DNA of 6,259 bases from Bifidobacterium breve (GCA_943328365.2 CALPZT020000102.1:1-6259), one strand, 5' to 3'; shown: positions 1-6,259, counted from the first letter of the stretch. Numbers and translations are program-made. The notes: generated by a model not told the origin, from the sequence alone.

Positions 1-327
1 CCCGAGCGAGCCCTGGCTGGCGATCGTGGCGCCGTCCGCCAGCTCGTCGAGCAGGTCTACCTCGCCCTTCGCCATGACCCCGCGCTCCTCATCACCGCTG
101 CCGCCTACCTTGAGCAGGTGCCCTCGCTCGAGGCCACGGCACGAGCCTTGTTCATCCACCCCAACACCGTTCGCTACCGACTGCGGCGAATCGCCGAGGT
201 CACCGGCTGGAGCCCCACCGATCCCCGCGGCGCCTACGCCCTGCGGATCGGCCTCACCCTCGGCCGCCTCAACCCCCACCCCCACCCTCACTCCCACCCC
301 CCGTCGTTTCGCCCGGATGCTGGGTGA
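1..327 (+). CDS. fasR: FasR-like PucR-family transcriptional regulator, C-terminal part (partial, 5' end outside window)
   Basis: The reading frame is open from base 1 to a TGA at 325-327 and gives 108 residues of the C-terminus. A PucR-type helix-turn-helix (HTH_30) is visible at about residues 40-70 of the fragment: LEATARALFIHPNTVRYRLRR, where the HPNTVRYRL core is the family signature. The following segment, TDPRGAYALRIGLTLGRL, matches the end of Streptomyces FasR as I remember it. FasR is a cytoplasmic DNA-binding activator of the fabDHPF operon, and that operon lies immediately downstream here, which supports the name over a generic PucR/CdaR label. The last 18 residues after GRL are an unusual His/Pro-rich tail (NPHPHPHSHPP) encoded by a C-rich tract at 271-302. 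The N-terminal sensory part cannot be judged. An in-frame GTG at 118 is internal to the domain and is not the start. Confidence 0.85.
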   Translation, partial: PERALAGDRGAVRQLVEQVYLALRHDPALLITAAAYLEQVPSLEATARALFIHPNTVRYRLRRIAEVTGWSPTDPRGAYALRIGLTLGRLNPHPHPHSHPPSFRPDAG

Positions 328-388
328 TGTGACCGATAATCTGGCGATTTGAGACATATCCTGAGCACTTCATCCGCTCGCTTACCGA

Positions 389-425
389 AGGGTTCCCCGC
401 GTTTCTTGTAGGGTTCCCACAAGAA
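389..425. promoter_or_regulatory. Putative operator: AGGGTTCCC direct repeat plus dyad
   Basis: AGGGTTCCC occurs twice, at 389-397 and 410-418, exactly 21 bp apart, which is two helical turns and puts both copies on the same face of the DNA. The second copy is the centre of a dyad: TTCTTGT at 403-409 is the perfect reverse complement of ACAAGAA at 419-425. No T-run follows, so a rho-independent terminator for fasR is unlikely. A dimeric regulator site is the better reading. FasR is the natural candidate because its gene is adjacent, but I cannot confirm the motif against known FasR sites. Confidence 0.5.
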
Positions 426-440
426 CCTCACTCGGACGTT

Positions 441-465
441 GGCTGGCGCGGTACGACCGGCAGCC
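441..465 (+). promoter_or_regulatory. Potential 5'-leader hairpin upstream of the fabD RBS
   Basis: GGCTG (441-445) pairs with CAGCC (461-465), and CGGT (449-452) pairs with ACCG (456-459) around a 3-nt loop, with a small asymmetric internal loop between the two helices. It ends 9 nt before the fabD ribosome binding site. CCTT at 466-469 could also pair with AAGG at 478-481, inside that binding site. Short GC-rich stems arise often by chance in such DNA, so this is only suggestive. Confidence 0.3.
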
Positions 466-488
466 CCTTGCCCCGGGAAGGTTGACCC

Positions 489-1682
489 ATGCTTGTTGTC
501 GTCGCTCCGGGCCAAGGTGCCCAGTCCCCCGGTTTCCTCGCCCCATGGCTTGAGCTCGAGGGAGTGCGCGAACGCCTCGACTGGCTCTCCGCGGTGAGCG
601 GTATCGACCTCGTCGCCCATGGCACCACCTCCGACGCTGAGACCATCCGCGATACCGCGATCGCCCAGCCCCTCATCGTGGGGGCGGGCCTCGTCACCCT
701 CCTTTCGATCTTCCCGCACCCCGGATCCGGCTTCACGCAGGTCGCGGCCGGAGCCGGCCATTCGGTCGGCGAGATCACCGCCGCGGTAGGCGCCGGAGTT
801 CTCAGCGCCGAGCAGGCAATGGTCTTCGTGCGCGAACGCGGCAGGGCCATGGCCGCTGCCGCAGCGGTGACGGCGACCGGCATGAGCGCCGTCCTCGGCG
901 GCGACCCCGACGACATCGTCGCGCGAGCCGAGAAGTACGGCCTCACACCAGCGAACATGAACGGCGCCGGCCAGATCGTCGTCGCCGGCACGATGGAGCA
1001 GTTGGCTGCTTTTGCGGCTGACCCGCCCGAAGGTGCGCGCGTTCGCGCTCTCGAGGTCGCAGGCGCCTTCCACACCTCGCACATGGCGCCGGCAGCCGGC
1101 ATCCTCGGTGGCTACGCGCGGTCGATCTCAACGCACGACCCTCGTCTTCGGCTCATCTCGAACGCCGACGGTCAGGTCATCCACGACGGGCGCGAGGTCC
1201 TCAAGCGCCTCGTCACCCAGGTGAGCAACCCGGTCCGGTGGGACCTCTGCATGCAGACAATGGGCGAACTCGGCGTCACCGCCGTCATCGAGATCCCGCC
1301 GGCAGGAACACTCACCGGCCTCATCAAGCGGGCTCTTCCCGGCGTCGAGACCCTCGCCCTCAAGTCGCCCGACGACCTTGACGCCGCCTGGGCGATGATC
1401 GCCGAGCACACGACCGCCTCCTCGATCGGCAGCCAGCCAACCTGGCGCCTGCTCATCGCACCCGCCAAGGGCACCTTCGCCCAGGTGCTCACGACTCCGG
1501 TCGGCGATTCGCTTCCCGTCGGCGCAATCGTCGGCACCATCGACACCCTGCGCGACAGCACGCCCGTCATCGCACCACACGGTGGCGTCGTGGTCGAGTG
1601 GCTCGTCCACGATGGCGACCCGGTCTCCCCCGGCCAGCCCATCGTTCGGCTGCACCCCGAATCCCAGGAGTCGATGGCATGA
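489..1682 (+). CDS. fabD: Malonyl-CoA:ACP transacylase FabD with C-terminal biotinyl/lipoyl-like extension
   Basis: This cytoplasmic enzyme transfers malonyl from CoA to the phosphopantetheine of AcpP to supply type II fatty acid synthesis. Residues 1 to about 305 form a complete acyltransferase domain: GQGAQ at 8-12, GHSVG at 90-94 with nucleophile Ser92, malonate-binding Arg117 in the RGRAM segment, catalytic His195 in GAFHTSHM, and Gln244 in QVSNPVRW. These line up with E. coli FabD Ser92, Arg117, His201 and Gln250. The protein is 397 residues, against about 310 for usual FabD. A linker at about 306-319 leads to a biotinyl/lipoyl-like domain (321-388) without the acceptor lysine. The ATG at 489 is set by GGGAAGG at 475-481 and by the standard start just before GQGAQ. 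The TGA overlaps the fabH start as ATGA, so the two are probably translationally coupled. Confidence 0.95.
   Translation: MLVVVAPGQGAQSPGFLAPWLELEGVRERLDWLSAVSGIDLVAHGTTSDAETIRDTAIAQPLIVGAGLVTLLSIFPHPGSGFTQVAAGAGHSVGEITAAVGAGVLSAEQAMVFVRERGRAMAAAAAVTATGMSAVLGGDPDDIVARAEKYGLTPANMNGAGQIVVAGTMEQLAAFAADPPEGARVRALEVAGAFHTSHMAPAAGILGGYARSISTHDPRLRLISNADGQVIHDGREVLKRLVTQVSNPVRWDLCMQTMGELGVTAVIEIPPAGTLTGLIKRALPGVETLALKSPDDLDAAWAMIAEHTTASSIGSQPTWRLLIAPAKGTFAQVLTTPVGDSLPVGAIVGTIDTLRDSTPVIAPHGGVVVEWLVHDGDPVSPGQPIVRLHPESQESMA
1449..1652 (+). other. Degenerate biotinyl/lipoyl-like domain fused to FabD (FabD residues 321-388)
   Basis: The segment has the internal two-fold repeat of the biotinyl/lipoyl fold. 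A first half with IAPAKG at 323-328 and GDSLPVG at 339-345 is followed by a second half with IAPHGG at 361-366 and GDPVSPGQPI at 376-385. Aligning back from the second IAP, the tetrad normally written AMKM in biotin carriers reads TLRD (353-356), so the modified lysine is Arg355 (codon CGC, 1551-1553). The lipoyl-type DKA motif is also absent. The domain should therefore not be biotinylated or lipoylated. Its role is unknown: a structural, docking or vestigial carrier domain. Confidence 0.75.
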
Positions 1683-2683
1683 CCGCCGCCATCCGCACCC
1701 CGCAGGGCGCCGAGTTCGCCCGCATCATGTCCGTTGGCGTGCACCGCCCCGAGCGCATCGTCACGAACGCCGAGATCTGCACCATGATCGACTCTTCGGA
1801 TGAATGGATTCAGGAGCGCTCGGGCATCATCGAGCGTCGCTTCGCGGCCGAGGACGAATCAGTCGTCGACATGGCCGAATCCGCTGCTCGCAAGGCGATC
1901 GAGGCCGCTGGCATCGATCCGTCCGACGTCGGCATGGTTCTCGTCGCCACCGTGACCCACCCGTACCAAACACCGTCGGCATCGACCGAGGTCGCTGCAC
2001 GAATCGGCGCAGTCAACGCTGCGGCGTTCGACATCTCCGCAGCCTGCGCCGGCTTCTGCTTCGGCGTCTCGCTCGCCAACGACATGGTTCGCAGCGGCAG
2101 TTCAACATACGTCGTCGTGATCGGCGTCGAGAAGCTCACCGACTGGATCGACCCCCACGATCGCAGCACGGCGTTCCTCTTCGCCGATGGCGCTGGAGCA
2201 GTCGTCATCGGCCCATCTGACGTTCCGGCGATCGGCCCGACCGTCTGGGGCGCCGATGGCGGGCAGAAGGACGCCATCAACATGTCGCAGTCCCTCATCG
2301 ACTACCGCAACAACGGCGGACCAATCTTCCCGGTCATCACGATGCAGGGGCAGCAGGTCTTCAGGTGGGCCGTGGGCGAGATGGCCAAGGCCGCTCAGCG
2401 CGCGCTCGATGCGGCTGGAGTCGATGCGGCCGACCTCGATGCCTTCATCCCGCACCAGGCGAACAACCGAATCACCGATGCCATGGTGAAGGCGCTCAAG
2501 CTCCCGGCTCACGTACCGGTAGCCCGCGACATCATCACATCCGGCAATACCTCCGCCGCGTCAGTACCCCTGGCGATGGAGCGGATGCTTCGAAACGGCG
2601 AGGCGAAGAGCGGGAGCACAGCGCTGCTCATCGGCTTCGGGGCCGGCTTGGTGTTCGCTGCACAGGTTGTCACACTCCCCTAG
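1679..2683 (+). CDS. fabH: Beta-ketoacyl-ACP synthase III (FabH)
   Basis: FabH starts fatty acid synthesis by decarboxylative condensation of an acyl-CoA primer with malonyl-ACP, giving the first beta-ketoacyl-ACP. The 334-residue product has the Cys-His-Asn triad of KAS III: Cys123 in ISAACAGF, His259 in IPHQANNR and Asn290 in TSGNTSAAS. The terminal GFGAGL glycine loop is at 319-324. SSDEWIQERSGI near residues 39-50 is also typical. The start at 1679 is chosen because AGGAG at 1666-1670 is 8 nt upstream and ATGA overlaps the fabD stop; the frame is open further upstream, but that part lies inside fabD. There is a modest N-terminal extension of about a dozen residues before the usual first strand. 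Starter preference (straight or branched chain) cannot be read reliably; in related actinobacteria branched primers are common. Confidence 0.96.
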   Translation: MTAAIRTPQGAEFARIMSVGVHRPERIVTNAEICTMIDSSDEWIQERSGIIERRFAAEDESVVDMAESAARKAIEAAGIDPSDVGMVLVATVTHPYQTPSASTEVAARIGAVNAAAFDISAACAGFCFGVSLANDMVRSGSSTYVVVIGVEKLTDWIDPHDRSTAFLFADGAGAVVIGPSDVPAIGPTVWGADGGQKDAINMSQSLIDYRNNGGPIFPVITMQGQQVFRWAVGEMAKAAQRALDAAGVDAADLDAFIPHQANNRITDAMVKALKLPAHVPVARDIITSGNTSAASVPLAMERMLRNGEAKSGSTALLIGFGAGLVFAAQVVTLP

Positions 2684-2721
2684 CCGTAGGCTCTCCGCAT
2701 CACTGCCCCTGCACCACCGCA

Positions 2722-2757
2722 CCACGAAGGTCGCACGTCCATGAAGGTCGCACGTCC
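2722..2757. repeat. 17-nt-period tandem repeat upstream of acpP
   Basis: CCAYGAAGGTCGCACGTCC occurs at 2722-2740 and 2739-2757, overlapping by CC, with one mismatch: C2725 against T2742. The identical core GAAGGTCGCACGTCC is 15 nt and is repeated with a 17-nt period. It lies in the 122-nt gap between fabH and acpP. The mismatch in the second copy creates the ATG at 2741. It could be a recent slippage duplication or a pair of regulator half-sites. Confidence 0.8.
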
Positions 2758-2809
2758 GCACCATTCACGAATCACTCCGTCATCTCACGCACACGAAAGG
2801 GAATCATGA
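2741..2809 (+). CDS. Possible short upstream frame coupled to acpP (22 codons)
   Basis: An ATG at 2741 opens 22 codons (beginning MKVARPHHSRITPSSHAHE) ending in a TGA at 2807-2809 that overlaps the acpP ATG as ATGA. A weak ribosome binding site, GAAGG at 2726-2730, lies 10 nt upstream, inside the first copy of the tandem repeat. The peptide resembles nothing I recognise and has four histidines. The ATGA junction matches the fabD-fabH junction and the one before fabF, which suggests a role in translational coupling rather than in the peptide itself. It may also be chance, because one frame in three would end near here. Confidence 0.3.
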   Translation: MKVARPHHSRITPSSHAHERES

Positions 2810-3042
2810 GCCAGGACATTCTGGACGGCCTCGCCGTCATCGTTAACGAGGTTGCCGGCGTTCCGGTCGAGGACGTCCAGGCGGACAAGTCCTTCGTCGA
2901 CGATCTTGACATCGACTCGCTGTCGATGGTCGAGGTCGTCATGGCAGCCGAGGACAAGTGGGGAGTGAAGATCCCCGACAGCGAGGTCAAGAACCTGAAG
3001 ACCGTCGGCGACGCCGTCAACTTCATCGCCGCCAACTCCTGA
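2806..3042 (+). CDS. acpP: Acyl carrier protein
   Basis: This small acidic carrier holds growing acyl chains on 4'-phosphopantetheine and is the substrate of FabD, FabH and FabF encoded around it. It has 78 residues, the usual ACP length, and one PP-binding domain. The attachment site is Ser38 in DIDSLSMVE (35-43), preceded by FVDDL, with helix III region IPDSEVKNLKTVGD at 56-69. The start at 2806 follows AAAGGGA at 2796-2802 and gives the standard N-terminus MSQDILDGL. It is separated from fabH by 122 nt and from fabF by 103 nt, the two widest gaps inside the operon, which allows separate control of the level of ACP. A stem-loop begins 5 nt after its stop. Activation needs a holo-ACP synthase that is not encoded here. 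Confidence 0.97.
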   Translation: MSQDILDGLAVIVNEVAGVPVEDVQADKSFVDDLDIDSLSMVEVVMAAEDKWGVKIPDSEVKNLKTVGDAVNFIAANS

Positions 3043-3047
3043 CGCAT

Positions 3048-3087
3048 TCGGGCGGGGGGCACGCTGCAGCTGCTGCTCCCCGCCCGG
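3048..3087 (+). promoter_or_regulatory. Strong stem-loop in the acpP-fabF gap (attenuator or mRNA-stabilising hairpin)
   Basis: CGGGCGGGG at 3049-3057 pairs perfectly with CCCCGCCCG at 3078-3086. The stem continues inward through a G-U pair and three Watson-Crick pairs (3058-3061 with 3074-3077) to a 12-nt loop, and outward by one T-G pair. It starts 5 nt after the acpP stop. No U-tract follows (next bases are CATCAGGAGC), so it is not a textbook intrinsic terminator. It could be a partial terminator or a barrier to 3' exonucleases that keeps acpP transcript abundant relative to the downstream genes. Confidence 0.65.
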
Positions 3088-3104
3088 CATCAGGAGCCCT
3101 TGGC

Positions 3105-3145
3105 ATGAGAACACCCGACATTCCGCCAGCACTGCAGGAGAAGAA

Positions 3146-3149
<4 letters not shown>
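3105..3149 (+). CDS. Short upstream frame (leader peptide) overlapping the fabF start
   Basis: An ATG at 3105 opens 14 codons, MRTPDIPPALQEKK, ending in a TGA at 3147-3149 that overlaps the fabF ATG (3146-3148) as ATGA. It has its own good ribosome binding site, AGGAG at 3092-3096, 8 nt upstream, placed directly after the stem-loop. A ribosome finishing it would be delivered to the fabF start, which also has AGGAG at 3136-3140. The peptide contains a Pro-Pro pair (residues 7-8), which can slow translation. It is too short to match a family; the case rests on the binding site, the position and the overlap. Confidence 0.45.
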
Positions 3150-4378
<1,229 letters not shown>

Positions 4379-4379
4379 C

Positions 4380-5786
4380 ATGACCGCTGCCCCCGCAGGC
4401 GCCACCGACCTTGACCCGCGCTCCCCCCGCGCCCGGCTCATGAACCTCTTCGACGGCGGCGAGTTCACGACCATCACCCCGGAGGACGACAGGGGCGTGC
4501 TCGCGGCAGTCGGCCGCGCAAACGGCACGAACATCGTCGCGTTCTGCACTGACCCGACCGTGCAGGGCGGGGCAATGGGTAACGAAGGCTGCCGAGCCAT
4601 CATCACCGCATATGACCGCGCCTTCGCCGACTCCTCACCGGTCATCGGCCTGTGGCATTCGGGCGGGGCCCGCCTTCGCGAGGGAGTCCTCAGCCTCGAC
4701 GGAGTCGGACGCGTCTTCGCAGCCATGACCCGGGCGTCAGGCAAGGTGCCGCAGATCTCCGTGGTGCTCGGCCCAGCAGCAGGCGGCGCTGCCTACGGTC
4801 CGGCACTCACCGACATCGTCATCATGGCGCCCGCGGGCCGAATCTTCGTCACCGGCCCGGAGGTCGTGAAGTCGGTCACCGGCGAGGACGTCAACATGGA
4901 AACCCTCGGAGGGTCAGAGCCGCACGGACGCCGCAGCGGCGTCGTCCACATCACCACCGATAGCGAGCAGGAAGCCCTCGATCGGGCTCGGAGCCTAGCC
5001 TCGCTCCTCGGCCATCAGGGCTCCCTCGACATCAACACAATCGCTGACGTCGACCTCGGGGCCCTCATGCCGGAGTCTGCACGACGTGCCTACGACGTCC
5101 ACCCCATCGTTGAGGCGTTCGTCGACGAGGGCACCTTCGTCGAGTTGCACGAGCGCTGGGCCCCGAACATCGTCGTCGGCCTCGGCCGCCTCGGCGGGCG
5201 CACGACCGGCATCGTCGCGAACAACCCGATGCGACTCGGCGGATGCCTTGACTCCTCGAGCGCCGAGAAGGCAGCCCGTTTCGTCCGGATGTGCGATGCC
5301 TTTGCCGTGCCGCTCGTCGTGCTTGTCGATGTGCCCGGGTACCTGCCCGGCCTTGGGCAGGAGTGGGAGGGGGTTGTCCGTCGCGGCGCGAAGCTGCTCC
5401 ATGCCTTCGCCGAGTGCGTCGTGCCTCGCGTCACCGTCGTCACCCGCAAGTCGTACGGCGGCGCCTACGTGGCGATGAACTCCTCCTCGCTTGGGGCAAC
5501 GCGCGTCTTCGCCTGGCCCGATGCGGAAGTCGCCGTCATGGGCTCGGTCGCGGCAATCCGGATCCTGCACCGCCGGCGCCTTGCCGAGGTTCCGGAGGAT
5601 GCGCGAGCCCAGGTCGAACTCGAGCTCGCTGCCGAGCACGAGGTCATCTCCGGTGGCATTGCTCGCGCTGTCGAGATCGGCGTGGTCGACGAGGTTGTCG
5701 ACCCCAAGCTGACGCGGCGTGCCGTCGCCCTCGTCCTCCTCGATACCCCGGGCGTGCGCGGCCAGCACGGAAACATTCCGCTCTAG
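4380..5786 (+). CDS. accD6: Acyl-CoA carboxylase beta subunit (carboxyltransferase), AccD6-type
   Basis: This subunit transfers the carboxyl group from carboxybiotin to acetyl-CoA (possibly also propionyl-CoA) to make malonyl-CoA for the FabD step. It needs a biotin-carrying alpha subunit (AccA-type) that is not in this window. The 468 residues match the short AccD6 class (about 470), not the longer PccB/AccD5 class (over 500). Visible landmarks are HSGGARLREG at 93-102, the first oxyanion loop GPAAGGAAYGPALTD at 131-145, VKSVTGEDV at 163-171, DVPGYLPG at 317-324, RKSYGGAYVAMNS at 356-368, the second oxyanion region MGSVAAIRIL at 387-396, and the C-terminus HGNIPL, which I recall from mycobacterial AccD6. 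The ATG at 4380 follows AGGAG at 4367-4371, and the fabF stop is 1 nt upstream, so translation is probably coupled. The frame extends 30 nt further upstream inside fabF, but that extension lacks support. Confidence 0.93.
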   Translation: MTAAPAGATDLDPRSPRARLMNLFDGGEFTTITPEDDRGVLAAVGRANGTNIVAFCTDPTVQGGAMGNEGCRAIITAYDRAFADSSPVIGLWHSGGARLREGVLSLDGVGRVFAAMTRASGKVPQISVVLGPAAGGAAYGPALTDIVIMAPAGRIFVTGPEVVKSVTGEDVNMETLGGSEPHGRRSGVVHITTDSEQEALDRARSLASLLGHQGSLDINTIADVDLGALMPESARRAYDVHPIVEAFVDEGTFVELHERWAPNIVVGLGRLGGRTTGIVANNPMRLGGCLDSSSAEKAARFVRMCDAFAVPLVVLVDVPGYLPGLGQEWEGVVRRGAKLLHAFAECVVPRVTVVTRKSYGGAYVAMNSSSLGATRVFAWPDAEVAVMGSVAAIRILHRRRLAEVPEDARAQVELELAAEHEVISGGIARAVEIGVVDEVVDPKLTRRAVALVLLDTPGVRGQHGNIPL

Positions 5787-5831
5787 ATCGTCCTTCGTCC
5801 ACCGTCCACCGTCAATCGCGAAATCGACCGG
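5787..5831. other. Convergent intergenic gap with a short CGTCCAC tandem repeat
   Basis: These 45 bases separate the ends of accD6 (+) and the DUF3145 gene (-). CGTCCAC is repeated in tandem from 5796 to 5813 (two full units plus CGTC). An 8-bp palindrome GACCGGTC at 5826-5833 runs into the DUF3145 stop codon. I see no hairpin followed by a U-run on either strand, so no intrinsic terminator can be assigned. Confidence 0.6.
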
Positions 5832-6259
5832 TCAGACCACCTGCGGCAGCACCCGCACCGTGGAACCCTCGTGGGCGAACCGGAATGCCTCGAGTTCGGC
5901 GTCCCATGGGTCTCCGATCAGCCGGGAGATCGATTCGGTCAGCGGCACCCCGAGTTCCGTGGCCTGAGCAACGGCGGTTCGCAGCCGGTCTTCGGAGACG
6001 AGAACATCCCCATGCGGGCCGATGTCGGCTCGAAAGAGACCCAGGCTCGGCGTTGCGCTGAACCGCTCACCGGTCTTGCCGGGCACTGCGTCCTCGGTCA
6101 CCTCGTGACGAACCGGGGTGAAGGCCAGCAGCGCGCTTGCCAGCCGGGCTCCGGTTCCGGTCGGGCCCTGCCACATGACCTCGGCACGCAGGGTGCCGGG
6201 CGCGATGGGCTGCTCATCCCAATCGATGGACACCTCGACACCGAGCACGCGCGCAAACG
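5832..6259 (-). CDS. DUF3145 family protein (partial, N-terminus beyond right edge)
   Basis: The - strand frame ends at a TGA (5832-5834) and stays open to the window edge. It can begin at a GTG at 6246-6248, but the codons upstream of it (reading F-A-R) look like continued domain sequence, so the real start is outside; the family is about 160-170 residues and some 140 are seen here. Recognisable family features are the block SIDWDEQPIAPGTLRAE, then WQGPTGTGARLASAL, HEVTEDAVPG, DRLRTAVAQ in the middle and the ending WDAELEAFRF with VRVLPQVV. The function is unknown. From memory, a DUF3145 gene also lies beside the fab operon in Streptomyces, so the association is probably conserved and may relate to lipid synthesis. 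Here it converges on accD6 and so is not in the same transcript. No signal peptide or membrane segment appears in the visible part. Confidence 0.85.
   Translation of the reverse strand, partial: FARVLGVEVSIDWDEQPIAPGTLRAEVMWQGPTGTGARLASALLAFTPVRHEVTEDAVPGKTGERFSATPSLGLFRADIGPHGDVLVSEDRLRTAVAQATELGVPLTESISRLIGDPWDAELEAFRFAHEGSTVRVLPQVV

Larger units (their letters stand above)
328..488 (+). promoter_or_regulatory. fasR-fabD intergenic region: presumed operon promoter and leader
   Basis: These 161 non-coding bases are the only sizeable gap ahead of the five-gene fab operon, so they are the obvious place for its main promoter. I see no convincing paired -35/-10. Isolated matches are TTGAGA at 349-354, TATCCT at 357-362 and GATAAT at 335-340, but none has a good partner at 16-18 nt. 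The clearest structure is the repeat/dyad at 389-425 and the hairpin at 441-465, listed separately. The fabD ribosome binding site GGGAAGG is at 475-481, 7 nt from the ATG. Confidence 0.6.

Noticed and set aside
403..425. Dyad read as a rho-independent terminator of fasR
   Set aside because: It lies 76 nt after the fasR stop and has no T-run downstream; an operator fits better.
288..1082. Long open frame on the - strand opposite fabD (264 codons)
   Set aside because: It is antisense to a gene with a full set of FabD catalytic motifs, has no recognisable family and is typical of high-GC shadow frames.
1449..1652. FabD tail as an active biotin carrier or lipoyl domain
   Set aside because: The modifiable lysine position is arginine (TLRD), and there is no AMKM or DKA motif elsewhere in the tail.
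1598..2683. Longer fabH starting at 1598
   Set aside because: The extra 27 residues lie inside fabD in another frame; AGGAG at 1666-1670 and the ATGA overlap support 1679.
2679..2690. CCTA/TAGG inverted repeat at the fabH stop as a terminator
   Set aside because: Only a 4-bp stem with no U-tract.
4995..5768. Long - strand open frame opposite accD6 (257 codons)
   Set aside because: Its composition (Asp/Gly/Arg-rich, no motifs) is that of a shadow of the AccD6 codons; no ribosome binding site or family match.
5291..6061. + strand frame running from within accD6 into the DUF3145 region (256 codons)
   Set aside because: It is Arg/Pro/Ala-rich, in a different frame from accD6 and antisense to DUF3145; both overlapping genes have clear family evidence.

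Overview
High-GC, densely packed DNA from an actinobacterium. The gene order is a FasR-type regulator, then fabD-fabH-acpP-fabF, then an AccD6-type carboxyltransferase, with a DUF3145 gene nearby. From memory, the fasR/fabDHPF block is the Streptomyces arrangement, and accD6 directly after a KasA/FabF-type synthase is the Mycobacterium arrangement. This window has both. The presence of FabH and a discrete acyl carrier protein shows a dissociated type II fatty acid synthase. A Microbacteriaceae-like or related micrococcalean host is my guess; the sequence does not prove it.

Layout. 1-327: C-terminal end of a PucR-family, FasR-like activator, entering from the left edge. 328-488: leader region with a repeated AGGGTTCCC box, a long dyad and a hairpin next to the fabD ribosome binding site. 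489-5786: five genes on the + strand (fabD, fabH, acpP, fabF, accD6), probably one operon. fabD and fabH overlap by ATGA, and fabF and accD6 are 1 nt apart. The two larger gaps, before and after acpP, each hold a short reading frame whose stop overlaps the next gene's start as ATGA. The gap after acpP also holds a strong stem-loop. 5832-6259: a DUF3145 gene on the - strand, convergent with accD6 and cut by the window's right edge.

Function. AccD6, with a biotinylated alpha subunit encoded elsewhere, makes malonyl-CoA. FabD moves malonyl to AcpP. FabH condenses a starter acyl-CoA with malonyl-ACP, and FabF elongates. The reductases and dehydratase (FabG, FabZ/HadABC, FabI/InhA) are not in this window. 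FasR probably activates the operon.

The most unusual points are: (i) FabD carries a C-terminal biotinyl/lipoyl-like domain in which the biotin-acceptor lysine position is arginine; (ii) short coupled frames sit immediately ahead of acpP and fabF, one of them created by an imperfect 17-nt tandem duplication; (iii) a hairpin just after acpP could set ACP expression above that of the enzymes; and (iv) a 21-bp-phased repeat and dyad lie upstream of fabD. No mobile elements, CRISPR arrays, tRNA or rRNA genes were seen.
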